A DNA stretch of 44,918 nt from CAZMVY01 sp964617875 (GCA_964617875.1 CAZUAI010000047.1:1-44918), one strand, 5' to 3'; positions 24,689 to 33,612 are shown, counted from the stretch's first letter. Numbers and translations: made by a program. The notes: generated from the sequence alone by a model not told the origin.

Positions 24689-25177
24689 ATCCAACCGACC
24701 ACGTCCATGTGCTCGGTACGACTTCATCGCCGATCTCGCGGAGCGGCGCAATCGCCACCTTCATCGACGCTCACGATGGTCACCCGTCCGCCCTCGCGGG
24801 CAGGTTCACTGCGCCACGCCATCGCGCGTCGCGCCCTCAACCGCCATCTTTGGACCGCTCACCGACCCCGATGAAGAAGATGAGATGCCGGACCGACGGG
24901 TCTCTGCCTGTCGTCGCGATCCGAGCACCTGCGTCCTCCATCGGCACCCGGCAAAGGCGACGCTCGATTCTCGCCTCGTCGGTGCCGCAGTACGGCACTC
25001 AGACCGCCCTCGTGATTCCCTCGGTAGCTAATTTATCACACGCTCATCGTCTGGCAAGTCGGGAAGATGCCCTAGCCATGTCAGAAAAGCCCTGAATTGG
25101 CCAATTACTGGGGCTTTAGACGGTGTCTGCGCCCTACCGCTGGTAGTTCTGGGGCGTCTGCCGCTCCACGACTGGTA
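24689..25177. other. Intergenic stretch without a convincing gene
   Basis: Open frames here are short and of poor composition on both strands. The only signals seen are the minus-strand promoter-like pair at 25030-25057 and an AT-rich patch around it. Confidence 0.4.
25030..25057 (-). promoter_or_regulatory. Promoter-like pair reading towards the structured region
   Basis: Minus strand: TTGCCA (25052-25057), 16-base spacer, TAAATT (25030-25035), in an AT-rich patch. It would start a transcript running through the inverted repeats towards the 100-residue gene. Confidence 0.3.
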
Positions 25178-25232
25178 GGCGGGTTGATCCGGGTACAACT
25201 ACCCAACCCGCCAGAGCGTCGCACTTTTTTTT
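25178..25232 (+). terminator. Strong hairpin followed at a distance by T8
   Basis: GGCGGGTT (25178-25185) pairs with AACCCGCC (25205-25212); inside, GGGTA (25191-25195) pairs with TACCC (25200-25204) around a CAAC loop. A run of eight T follows at 25225-25232, 12 bases after the stem. The gap is longer than in a normal intrinsic terminator. No plus-strand gene upstream was recognised. Confidence 0.35.
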
Positions 25233-25407
25233 CGGACTGGGAAGACTCCCCACTCTGTGACCTGTCAAGAAGGAGGGGAAGGCCCTTCCAACTGGGGTGC
25301 AACGCGCCCAAACGTTCTCTTTGCGTGGCCAAGCTGTTCGGCCAATCCGGCCGAGGTTCCCGACGCCGTTCACACATACGGCCACGCACCCCCTGCCCGC
25401 GGTTGCG

Positions 25408-25436
25408 TTGCACCCGCGCCGAAACCGCGTTAGAGT
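25408..25436 (+). promoter_or_regulatory. Promoter candidate for the polytopic membrane protein gene
   Basis: Plus strand: TTGCAC (25408-25413), 17-base spacer, TAGAGT (25431-25436), about 27 bases of expected leader before the GTG at 25470. Confidence 0.4.
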
Positions 25437-25469
25437 TCGCCGCGCCTGCTGGAACCGCGAGAGACACAC

Positions 25470-27173
25470 GTGCTGAGCGAAGGCGAGGACAAACGGCGAC
25501 CCTTGTGGCGGCGAGTAGCCACCCCGGTGGCCGTTCTGATCCTGTACTGTGCGATCAGCCTCTCGTACTGGGCGGGCCAATGGCATTGGCTCGCCACGCG
25601 GTTCATTGGTGACGGATACGACGGCCTCGTCTTCGTGTGGAACCCGTGGTGGCTGAGCCGCTGCCTGGCCCACTGGCAGAACCCCTATTTCTGCGAGATG
25701 CAGTACGCCCCGTTCGGCGTCCCGCTCATCTACCACTGCCTGACGATCATCCCGTCACTGATCGTCGCCGGCCTGTGGCATTTCGTCGCCATGCCCCTGG
25801 CGCTCAACATCGTGGTTCTGAGCCTCTGCCCGATCGGAGGCCTTTGCGCATACGCCCTCGCACGATACGTCACGAAGGATACGATCGCCGCCATTGCCGG
25901 CGGCGTCGTCTTCACACTGTGCCCGTTCATGACGAGCAAGCTGCTCGGACACTTTCATGTGGCGTGGGCGGCCCTGCTTCCGCTCTACACGCTCTGCCTG
26001 CTGCGAGCGATCGACGAGCGGAGCCGCACGCGACGAGCGTGGCTTACGCTGGTGACACTCGTCATCCTCTTCACCAATGAGCACACGCTCGTCTTCGCCG
26101 CCAACATCACCGTCTGGTGTCTGCTCTACCGGGCCGTTCGCAATCGTCAGTGGCGTGCGGAATTGCGGCTGTTCGCCTGGATGTTCAAACCGCTGACCCT
26201 CTTTGGCGTCGTCTGGGCTGGCGTACTCGCGTACTACGGCCTGCGATACGGTGCGCTTCCGTCGCGTCTGAGCGGCGCGCCGTTTGCCGCCGAACCGCTG
26301 GTCTTCGTCCTGCCGCTTCACGTCACGTCGGTCTGGCGCAAGTGTTTCGCGCCGCCCGATCCGCTCGGGTGGAACCTCGGCCAGCTCGAGATCGCCGTGT
26401 ACGTCGGCTGGCTGGTCTTCCCCATGGCCGTCGCCGGCTGGTGGCTGCGGCGGAAGGACCCCCTCGTCCGATTCATGGGATTGCTCTTCCTCTGCGCCGC
26501 CGTGCTCGCGCTGGGGACCAAGCTGCAATGGCATCGTGAGATCATCCGCCTTGGCGGTCACAGCATCCGCATGCCCATGAGCGTGTACCGATTCATCCCC
26601 GTGCTCGGCACCGTCGGGCAGGCGGGCCGCTACATGGTCATCGGCTACACGGCGATGGCCGTGTGCGTGGCGTCGCTGATCGCGGCGATTCGACACCGAT
26701 TCGGCGGACGCGTCGCCCTTGGCGCCGCCGTCGCCGCCATCGCGGCCACGTGCGTCGATTACGCCTACCGCGTACCAACCTGCGAGCCGCCGCCGTGCGT
26801 GATCGGCCCCGGCCCGGGCCGCGTCATGGACCCGCGTCCGGGGCCGACGAACAGCCTCTACGGCCAGACGCTGCACGGGCGGGAACTGGTCGGCGGCTAC
26901 GTTTCGCGAACGCCGACGCGGCTGCGCAAGTCGCTGGAGGCGGCGCCCGGCCTCGGCTGGTTCTTTCAGCGGCCCGACCGCCGCGGCACGCTCCCGACGC
27001 CCGACGAGGTGAACCGCGGCCTGCAGGCGTGGGACATCGCCTATGTGTGCGTGGACCGCGACAGTCCCGAGGCAACCCTGCTGAGGGCGTGCGGGCTGCG
27101 TCTGGTGGCCGAGAAGGCAACGGACGCCGTCTTCGCCCGCGAGCCCGCCGGCGACGTGCCAACGACCCGCTGA
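25470..27173 (+). CDS. Polytopic membrane protein, GT-C glycosyltransferase-like
   Basis: 567 residues from a GTG start. A cytoplasmic basic N-terminus (KRRPLWRR) leads into about 11 hydrophobic helices to residue 430, then a soluble tail. The first outer loop contains GDGYDGLVFVWNPWW, with an acidic pair as expected for GT-C enzymes that use polyprenyl-phosphate sugars. Later, LGHFHVAWAALLPLYTL and MPMSVYRFIPVLGTVGQAGRYMV resemble conserved parts of uncharacterised bacterial YfhO/DUF6311-like membrane proteins. No specific substrate can be named. A nested hairpin follows the stop at 27251-27294. It is separated from the GH25 gene by 240 bases and that gene has its own promoter candidate. Confidence 0.75.
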   Translation: MLSEGEDKRRPLWRRVATPVAVLILYCAISLSYWAGQWHWLATRFIGDGYDGLVFVWNPWWLSRCLAHWQNPYFCEMQYAPFGVPLIYHCLTIIPSLIVAGLWHFVAMPLALNIVVLSLCPIGGLCAYALARYVTKDTIAAIAGGVVFTLCPFMTSKLLGHFHVAWAALLPLYTLCLLRAIDERSRTRRAWLTLVTLVILFTNEHTLVFAANITVWCLLYRAVRNRQWRAELRLFAWMFKPLTLFGVVWAGVLAYYGLRYGALPSRLSGAPFAAEPLVFVLPLHVTSVWRKCFAPPDPLGWNLGQLEIAVYVGWLVFPMAVAGWWLRRKDPLVRFMGLLFLCAAVLALGTKLQWHREIIRLGGHSIRMPMSVYRFIPVLGTVGQAGRYMVIGYTAMAVCVASLIAAIRHRFGGRVALGAAVAAIAATCVDYAYRVPTCEPPPCVIGPGPGRVMDPRPGPTNSLYGQTLHGRELVGGYVSRTPTRLRKSLEAAPGLGWFFQRPDRRGTLPTPDEVNRGLQAWDIAYVCVDRDSPEATLLRACGLRLVAEKATDAVFAREPAGDVPTTR

Positions 27174-27228
27174 TCTCGCCCCACCACCGGCGTTCCGTTG
27201 TCCACGATTCGTCGCTCGTTGTTCGCAG

Positions 27229-27294
27229 CGTGCGGTGGCACATGCGTGCGGTGGTGCTTCCGCGGTACTCCGCGGGCAGGCCCACCTGCACCAC
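27229..27294. repeat. Direct repeats and nested hairpin after the membrane protein gene
   Basis: CGTGCGGTGG occurs at 27229-27238 and 27245-27254. GTGGTGC (27251-27257) pairs with GCACCAC (27288-27294), and inside it CCGCGG-TACT-CCGCGG (27260-27275) forms a second hairpin. No T-run follows. It may be a terminator without a U-tract or a copy of a dispersed intergenic repeat. Confidence 0.45.
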
Positions 27295-27324
27295 AAGAGG
27301 GTCGGAAAACGGACGATTCTACAG

Positions 27325-27353
27325 TAGCGAAACGCGCCGCAGTTCGCTACAAT
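27325..27353 (+). promoter_or_regulatory. Promoter candidate with inverted repeat for the GH25 gene
   Basis: TAGCGA (27325-27330), 17-base spacer, TACAAT (27348-27353). An inverted repeat TAGCGAA/TTCGCTA (27325-27331, 27343-27349) covers the -35 and touches the -10, as a repressor site would. Confidence 0.4.
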
Positions 27354-27415
27354 CATGAAGAGCGGGTTCGCGTATAGGGTGTGTTTGCACCGCGTTTTCG
27401 ACGGGAGGCAGGTGT

Positions 27416-29527
27416 ATGCGGCAACGTCCGGTATCGTGCGCACGACGGGGGCGCTTTCTTCGTAGGTTGCTGGCATTCGGGGCGATTTCAACGGTTGCTC
27501 TCCTCGCGTCCGGTCCGGCGTTTGGGGCCCGACCGCTCGGGATTGATGTGTCCGCCTGGCAGGGATATCGGTCGCAGGCGAACTGGAACAGCGCTTACGC
27601 CGACGGCCGGGTCTTTGCACTCATCCGCATCACCCATTACTTCGTTCCCGGCGTGGAAAGCGACTCCCACGGCGACCCCGACTGGTACTACACGACTAAC
27701 CTGCCCTTCGCACGCAACGCGGGTTTCCTCGCGGGCGGCTACCACTACGCCCGGCCAACCCTGCGTACGCCCGCCGTCGAAGCGGAGTACTTTCTCACCT
27801 ACGCCCGGCCCTACATCACGAACGGATACCTGCGCCCCGTACTGGATTTCGAGGGGGCCGTGAGCCCTGTCATCGGAGCCACCAGCCTGTCTGACTGGGG
27901 CAACCAGTGGTTGAATTACATTCACCGCCAGACGGGCATCAAGCCCATGGTGTATTGCAACTACAACTGGGCCCACAACTATCTCGGCGACATCGACACC
28001 TCGTTTCCCCTGTGGTTCGCACGATGGAGTTGCCCCGCCGACCCGCACACGGACGTGCCTCGGCTCGACGGCGGGGCCGTCGCGAGCACGTCGCCCTGGT
28101 CCACTTGGACCTTCTGGCAGTATTGTGGCGGTCCGGTGGCGGGCTTCAGCGGGAACATCGACCTCGACGTGTTCAACGGGACCTACGAGCAGTTGCGGGG
28201 CCACGTGATCGGCACCGGGATCACGAACGTACAGGCCACGAGCGTGACGGCCAATACGGCGACGATCACCTGGACGACCGACGCGGCTTCCTCATCGCAG
28301 GTCCAGTACGGCCTGACGACCGCGTACGGCACCTCGACGCCGCTCGACAGCACCAACGTGACGAGCCACTCAGTCACCCTGACCGGCCTGACGCCCGGCA
28401 CGCTGTACCACTATCGGGTGATCTCGGCGAACCCGAGCTGGCCGACGGCCACAACCTCCGCGGACTTCACGTTCACGACGTCGAGCTGCGCCCTGTCGAT
28501 CACGCAACAGCCCGGGCCCCAGGTTGCCTGCGCCGGCGGAACCGCCGTATTCAACGTCGCGGCCGGCGGCGGCTCGCTCACGTACCAGTGGCAGAAATAC
28601 AGCGGCTCAACATGGGAAAACCTGAGCAGCGGCGGCCGCATCTCCGGCGCTACGACGGCCACGTTGACGATCGCGGGCGTCGTCACGGGCGACGTGGCGA
28701 GCTATCGTTGCGTGGTGACTTCGACGTGCAGCGTCACGTCGAATTCGGCGGCGTTGACGCTCGCGGCCGCCACGACAATCACACAACAGCCACAGCCGCG
28801 AAGCGCCTGCCCTGGGGGGACCGTCACGTTCACGGTTGCCGGGACCGGCAACGGCGGACTGACCTACCGCTGGCAGAAGGACGGCACCAACCTGAACGAC
28901 GGCGGCACGGTCTCCGGGGCAACGACCGCGACGCTGATGATCAGCGGAGTAAGCGAGTTCGACGTCGGCGACTATCGCTGCGTGGTGACCGGCGGCTGCG
29001 GCAGCGCGACGTCGAACGCTGCCGCATTTTCGCTGAAAGCAGCCACGACATTCGCGCAACCGCCGCAGGCACAGGTCGCCGCCCTTGGCGCTTCCGCGAC
29101 ATTCACTGCGCTCGCGACGGGCGACGGCACCGTTGCGTACCAGTGGCAGAAGGGTACCACCAACCTGAGCAACGGCGGCCGCATCTCCGGCGCAACGTCG
29201 GCAACGCTGACGATTTCGGGCGTCGTCCGAGACGACGCGGGCGACTACCGCTGCATCGCCACAGCCGGCTGCGGCGTCGCCAGTTCGACGGCGGCGGCGC
29301 TGACCGTATCGCTTCCGGTGTGGATGGCAACGGACTTCGACGCGGACGGCGACGTGGACCTCAGCGACTTTGGCTTCTTCCAGATGTGTTTCAACGGCCC
29401 CAACCAGACCACGTTCGCGGAGTGCGGCCCCGCCGATTTCGACCTGGACAACGACGTAGACCTGGCCGACTTCTCCGTATTTCAGAGATGTTTCAACGGC
29501 CCGAACCGCCCGGCGGCCTGCCAGTAG
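27416..29527 (+). CDS. Secreted GH25 muramidase with FN3, Ig-like repeats and calcium-loop tag
   Basis: 703 residues; GGGAGG 7-8 bases before the ATG. Signal peptide to about 38 (basic start, then LLAFGAISTVALLASGPAFGA). GH25 domain about 40-255: GIDVSAWQG with Asp44, LDFEG with Asp144 and Glu146 (the catalytic D-x-E), and a closing DLDVFNG. GH25 enzymes cut the MurNAc-GlcNAc bond of peptidoglycan. Then follow an FN3 domain (about 262-355), three Ig-like repeats (about 360-630, YRWQK and YRCVV cores), and two Asp-rich calcium loops, each followed by CFNGPN, ending NRPAACQ. Probably surface-held and either used for own-wall remodelling or for attacking other bacteria. Converges with the GHL10 gene; they share the Ig and tag modules. 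Confidence 0.92.
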   Translation: MRQRPVSCARRGRFLRRLLAFGAISTVALLASGPAFGARPLGIDVSAWQGYRSQANWNSAYADGRVFALIRITHYFVPGVESDSHGDPDWYYTTNLPFARNAGFLAGGYHYARPTLRTPAVEAEYFLTYARPYITNGYLRPVLDFEGAVSPVIGATSLSDWGNQWLNYIHRQTGIKPMVYCNYNWAHNYLGDIDTSFPLWFARWSCPADPHTDVPRLDGGAVASTSPWSTWTFWQYCGGPVAGFSGNIDLDVFNGTYEQLRGHVIGTGITNVQATSVTANTATITWTTDAASSSQVQYGLTTAYGTSTPLDSTNVTSHSVTLTGLTPGTLYHYRVISANPSWPTATTSADFTFTTSSCALSITQQPGPQVACAGGTAVFNVAAGGGSLTYQWQKYSGSTWENLSSGGRISGATTATLTIAGVVTGDVASYRCVVTSTCSVTSNSAALTLAAATTITQQPQPRSACPGGTVTFTVAGTGNGGLTYRWQKDGTNLNDGGTVSGATTATLMISGVSEFDVGDYRCVVTGGCGSATSNAAAFSLKAATTFAQPPQAQVAALGASATFTALATGDGTVAYQWQKGTTNLSNGGRISGATSATLTISGVVRDDAGDYRCIATAGCGVASSTAAALTVSLPVWMATDFDADGDVDLSDFGFFQMCFNGPNQTTFAECGPADFDLDNDVDLADFSVFQRCFNGPNRPAACQ

Positions 29528-29531
29528 CAAA

Positions 29532-29595
29532 GGCACCGGGGCGGTTGACGATCAAATCCGTCGGTGCCGTACGCAACAACGGTATGCAACCATAC
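29532..29595. terminator. Two hairpins between convergent genes
   Basis: GGCACCG (29532-29538) pairs with CGGTGCC (29562-29568), and GTATG-CAAC-CATAC lies at 29582-29595. They fill the 73-base gap between two convergent stops (29527 and 29601) and could end transcripts from both sides; neither has a T-run. Confidence 0.35.
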
Positions 29596-29600
29596 GGCCC

Positions 29601-32600
29601 TCAGCACGCGGGAGGACGGTTGGGGCCGTTGTAACAGGTCTGGAAGGCCGCGAAGTCCGCCAGATCAACATCGTCGTCACCGTCCAGATCGGCGTTCGCC
29701 GTACAACCCTCTGCGGGGGGCCGATTGGCGCCGTTGAAACAGGTCTGCATCAGGCCGAAGTCGGCCAAGTCCACGTCACAATCGACGTCCAAGTCGGCCG
29801 GAGCCGTGGGCTTGACCGTCAACGGGGCGGCTTCGGACGGCACACCGCCGCATTCGTCGGCCACGACGCAGCGGTAGCCGCCGGCATCGCCGGGGGTGAC
29901 TTCCGATACGGTCAGTGTCGGCGTGGCCGTATCCCAGAAGTGGCCGTCATCGACGAGGTCCACGCCGTCCTTCTGCCACCGGTAGGAGAGCGTACCGCTG
30001 CCGGTGGCGTCCACGGCGAACACCGCGATCGAGCCGGCGCAGGTCGTCTGCGGCGACGGCTGCTGCGTGATCGTCACGCCCTTGAGTGTAAGGGCGGCGG
30101 CGTTTGACGTGGCGCTGCCGCAGCCGCCCGTGACGACGCAGCGGTAGCTCGCCACGTCGCCGGCATCGACCCCGGAGACCGTCAGCGTGGCCGTCGCCGT
30201 GCCGGCGTAGTGGCCGCCATCGCTGAGGTCGGTGCCGCCCTTCTGCCACCGGTACGTCAGCGTGCCCTCGCCCGTGGCGGCGACGGTGAAGACCGCCGTG
30301 GCACCGGCGCAGACACTCTGGGCCGCAGGCTGCTGCGTGATGGTCGTCGCCGGCCGGAGCGAGAGGGCGGCATAGTTTGAGATCGCGCCCCCGCACGTGG
30401 CAGACACGACGCAGCGGTAATTGCCCGCATCGCCCGAGACCACGCCCGTAATGGTGAGCGTCGGCGTGAGGCAGCCGGAGTAATGCCCGTTATCGCTGAG
30501 GTAGCTGCCGTCCTTCTGCCAACGATACGTAATCGTCCCGTCGCCCGCAGCCGCCACGCTGAACTGGGCGTTCGAACCCGGGCAGACGGTCTGCGGCGAC
30601 GGCTGCTGAGTGACGACAGTCGCGGTGCGCAACGTGAGCGCCGCCTGATCGGAGGGCGTGCTGCCGCCGCCGTTGGTGACGACGCAGCGGTAGTTGCCGA
30701 CGTCAGAGGCATCGGTAGACGAGACGACGAGCGCGGCGGTTGTGACGCCGGAGTAGTGGCCGCCGTCGCTCAGGTTGACGCTGTTCTTCTGCCACCGGTA
30801 GGTGAGCACGCCGTCGCCGGTCGCCGCCACGGTGAACGAGGCAACCGTTCCCTGGCAGACGCTGGTCGGTTGCGGCTGCTGGGTGATCGTGGGCGGCGCG
30901 CCGCCGCTCCCGATCGGCATGTCCTCCCGTGTGAGCCCGGCCGGGAACACGAGGACGCCGGTGTGCGTCGCCGTGAGGGAGCCCTTGGTCGCCGTCACGC
31001 TGTAGGCGGTGCCGGCGGCGGCCGCCGGGAGCTTGTTGACGACGTAGTAGCCGTTGGCGTCGGTCCGCACACTCGGAAGCGCGCCAACCTGGACGGCGGC
31101 ATCGTCTATCGGGAGGCCGGTGCCTGCATCGGTGACGATGCCGTAGATGGTGCCCTCCGTCGAGGTCGCCGGGACGCGCCAGGACATCGGCGGGCAGGCG
31201 GCAGGCGTGTTGAAGAAGTTCGTGGCGACGTACGGATACCAGTTGGTCCAGGTCGTACCCGTATCATTGGTGACGTTGTAGGAATACGTGCAGAGCCCGT
31301 CCGCCCCGGCACTGCGTGCGTACTGCATCTGGATGACGCTGTTGGCGAAGGAGTTCATGTAGATGCCGGGACCGATGACGGTCTGGCGGCCGTACCGCCA
31401 GAGGTTGATGCTGTTGTTGACCCAGTCGCGGTAGGTCTGCTTGTAGGTACCGTCCTCGTCGAAGTAGGCCATGAGGACGGGCGAATCGAGGTAGCCGTTC
31501 GATGCCCAGTCCTCCCAGTCGCTGAAGACCTCGTAGTAGGGCCTGGTCAGGTGGAAGTTGGTGTTGCACGGATACCAGGTGACGACGGCGGCGCTGTGCC
31601 GGACGGGCTGCCTCGGGTTGCTGGTGATCAGGGGGATCTCGCACTGGGCCCGACGGACAACTTCGGTGATGCTGCGGCGGCGAAAGTCGTCCCATTGAGT
31701 ATCTCCGGTGGCGGCGGGAACGTCGGACCGGTTGTAGATCCGCTGGAATCGCTTGAGGCTGGAGTTGGCGTAGTTGTTGTCGGCGGGGTAGCCGGAGTCC
31801 TGAGCGGTGTAGCGGATGTAGTCCCAGTGTATGCCGTCGATCGGATAGTTGGTGACGAGTTCGCGGACCACGGACATGAGGTATTCCTGGACCTCGGGCG
31901 AGCCGGGATCGAACTCGTAGTAGCTGCCGACCTTCGCGACGGTTCCCATGCTGGCCCGCGGGACCTTGAGCCACTCCGGATGAGCGGCGAGGAACTCGTT
32001 GCCCGGCGGAGGCCACGTGGAGGACACGCGGAAGGCCACCAGCCAGCAGTGGATCTGGAGACCGTTGGCATGCGCCTGCTGACACATGTACTCGAGCGGA
32101 TCGAAGTCCTCGGTCACGTACGTTGTGCGGGCGACGATGTTTGACCGCCAGTAGGCGCCGTGGGAGCCCACCTCGTTGTCGTGAAAGGCAAGGACCTCCG
32201 GAACGATGGCGTTGTAGCCGCCCTCGACGGCGAGCGAAATCATCTGGTCCACCTGGGCTTGCGTCTGCATGCCGATGTGGAAGGCGTCGGCCCAAAAGCC
32301 GCGGAACTCAGGCGGCGGCGGCGTGTTGAAGACGGCGGTCACGGTCTTGGCGGTGTCCATCGTCACGGTCGTGGACGCGGCGTTCGGATCGGCGACACTC
32401 GAACCTGCCGACACCGTCCAGTGGCTGAAGGTGTTGCCGGCGGCGGGCGTCGCCTGGATGCTGACGATCTCGTTGAGGGTCTTTGGATACGGCCCCCCCA
32501 CCGCCGGAGTGGTTGTCCCCGCGCCGGGCGGGCTGACGGCCATGGTCAATTCGATTGGCAGGAAGACGGCCGTAACGGTCTTCGACTGATCCATGGCAAC

Positions 32601-33299
32601 CGTCGTACTGGCGGATGTCGGGCTTGCCACCGCAGAGCCGGCGGAAACGGTCCATTGACTGAAGACGTAACCGGCAGTGGGCGTGGCCTGGATGCTGACG
32701 ATCTCGTTGAGGGTCTTCGGATACGGCCCCCCCACCGCCGGAATGGTTGTCCCCGCGCCGGCCGGACTGACGGCCATGGTCAGGTCGGGCGGATCCGGCC
32801 GGTAGAAGCGGACGGCGTCGGCATAGACTCGTCTCCCCGTCTGCGCGGAGAGGTTGGTCAGGCTCACGCGGCCGGTCGGGTTCGAGCCCGCAGGAAAGCT
32901 CCAGCTTCCGAGAAGTACCCAGACTCCCGCGTTGGCGGTCTGATTCACAGAGATGGTCTGGCTGCCGCCGTCGTAATACACGGTGTATCGGGCATCGCTG
33001 ATGCGGTTGCTGCCGGCCGGATACCACACGTAGACCTCGTAGCTGCCCGCGCTGGGGAGGCTCGGTTGCCACTGCACCTCGGCGGTGACAGAACTCGCCG
33101 TGGTCGCATAGCGGTAGTTCGTCCCGTATTTCCCGGATGCCGAAGTCGCGGTGCTCCAGGTGCCCGAAAGGACGCTGAAGCCGGCGTCGGTGTTGTCCAC
33201 GATGACCTCGACAGCGGCGCGGGCGGCGGACGCCCCGACGAACCCCATCGCAAAGACGGCAAACACAAAGGATCGCGACACGAACAACGAGCGATGCAT
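29601..33299 (-). CDS. Large secreted GHL10 (DUF187) protein with golvesin-like, B-repeat, Ig and calcium-loop modules
   Basis: 1,232 residues; AGGAG 7 bases before the ATG. Signal peptide 1-28. A golvesin/xanthan-lyase-CBD-like domain (about 29-170: VIVDNTDAGFSV, YEVYVWYPAG). Two nearly identical 78-residue bacterial repeats (about 173-328, ending KTVTAVF). A GHL10 barrel (about 326-696: EFRGFWADAFH, GIHWDYIRYT). A carboxypeptidase-regulatory-like beta domain (about 716-793). Four Ig-like repeats (about 800-1160), then two calcium loops with CFNGAN/CYNGPN, ending NRPPAC. GHL10 relatives include E. coli DigH, which cuts peptide-free peptidoglycan strands, so a glycan-strand hydrolase is likely; the exact substrate is unknown. 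A promoter candidate lies at 33382-33410. Confidence 0.9.
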   Translation of the reverse strand: MHRSLFVSRSFVFAVFAMGFVGASAARAAVEVIVDNTDAGFSVLSGTWSTATSASGKYGTNYRYATTASSVTAEVQWQPSLPSAGSYEVYVWYPAGSNRISDARYTVYYDGGSQTISVNQTANAGVWVLLGSWSFPAGSNPTGRVSLTNLSAQTGRRVYADAVRFYRPDPPDLTMAVSPAGAGTTIPAVGGPYPKTLNEIVSIQATPTAGYVFSQWTVSAGSAVASPTSASTTVAMDQSKTVTAVFLPIELTMAVSPPGAGTTTPAVGGPYPKTLNEIVSIQATPAAGNTFSHWTVSAGSSVADPNAASTTVTMDTAKTVTAVFNTPPPPEFRGFWADAFHIGMQTQAQVDQMISLAVEGGYNAIVPEVLAFHDNEVGSHGAYWRSNIVARTTYVTEDFDPLEYMCQQAHANGLQIHCWLVAFRVSSTWPPPGNEFLAAHPEWLKVPRASMGTVAKVGSYYEFDPGSPEVQEYLMSVVRELVTNYPIDGIHWDYIRYTAQDSGYPADNNYANSSLKRFQRIYNRSDVPAATGDTQWDDFRRRSITEVVRRAQCEIPLITSNPRQPVRHSAAVVTWYPCNTNFHLTRPYYEVFSDWEDWASNGYLDSPVLMAYFDEDGTYKQTYRDWVNNSINLWRYGRQTVIGPGIYMNSFANSVIQMQYARSAGADGLCTYSYNVTNDTGTTWTNWYPYVATNFFNTPAACPPMSWRVPATSTEGTIYGIVTDAGTGLPIDDAAVQVGALPSVRTDANGYYVVNKLPAAAAGTAYSVTATKGSLTATHTGVLVFPAGLTREDMPIGSGGAPPTITQQPQPTSVCQGTVASFTVAATGDGVLTYRWQKNSVNLSDGGHYSGVTTAALVVSSTDASDVGNYRCVVTNGGGSTPSDQAALTLRTATVVTQQPSPQTVCPGSNAQFSVAAAGDGTITYRWQKDGSYLSDNGHYSGCLTPTLTITGVVSGDAGNYRCVVSATCGGAISNYAALSLRPATTITQQPAAQSVCAGATAVFTVAATGEGTLTYRWQKGGTDLSDGGHYAGTATATLTVSGVDAGDVASYRCVVTGGCGSATSNAAALTLKGVTITQQPSPQTTCAGSIAVFAVDATGSGTLSYRWQKDGVDLVDDGHFWDTATPTLTVSEVTPGDAGGYRCVVADECGGVPSEAAPLTVKPTAPADLDVDCDVDLADFGLMQTCFNGANRPPAEGCTANADLDGDDDVDLADFAAFQTCYNGPNRPPAC
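32452..32782 (-). repeat. Near-identical in-frame tandem repeat inside the GHL10 gene
   Basis: A 97-base block at 32452-32548 recurs at 32686-32782 with only a few changes. The period is 234 bases, exactly 78 codons, matching the two bacterial-repeat domains. This points to recent duplication or gene conversion. Confidence 0.85.
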
Positions 33300-33381
33300 G
33301 TTCCGCTCCTAAGCTGGGTGTGACTGACCGCTTGCGCCGGGCGGGCGCTACGCGCAACCGCAGGCGCCAGGCAATAATACC

Positions 33382-33410
33382 ATCTTACCGGCTCGCATCC
33401 GTGCCCGCAA
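33382..33410 (-). promoter_or_regulatory. Promoter candidate for the large GHL10 gene
   Basis: Minus strand: TTGCGG (33405-33410), 17-base spacer, TAAGAT (33382-33387), with a second AT-rich hexamer (TATTAT) just after. It is about 80 bases before the ATG at 33299. Confidence 0.4.
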
Positions 33411-33612
33411 CGGCGTTCCCGCAAACCCCGTCTCTGCTCTGTCGCTCCGGTGGGGCTTTGCCATCGCCGGAGGGGCGGGTTTTATCAGACGATATCGACG
33501 CGGCATACCGGAATGGGCCACGGTCCATTAAGTCGCGCCCCCGCATGACCGACGAAAGACACACCGGGGTGCGCTTCGCCGCGCTACAGTCGTCTTCAGA
33601 GGCAGGTTTGCC

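Noticed and set aside
24391..24708. N-terminal extension of the 100-residue protein
   Set aside because: The frame is open, but it runs through a highly base-paired element and lacks a ribosome site, while the ATG at 24390 has GAGGA at 7 bases.
28500..29320. CRISPR-like or simple DNA repeat array
   Set aside because: The repeated text is the coding sequence of in-frame Ig-like domains about 88 residues long, and the copies are diverged.
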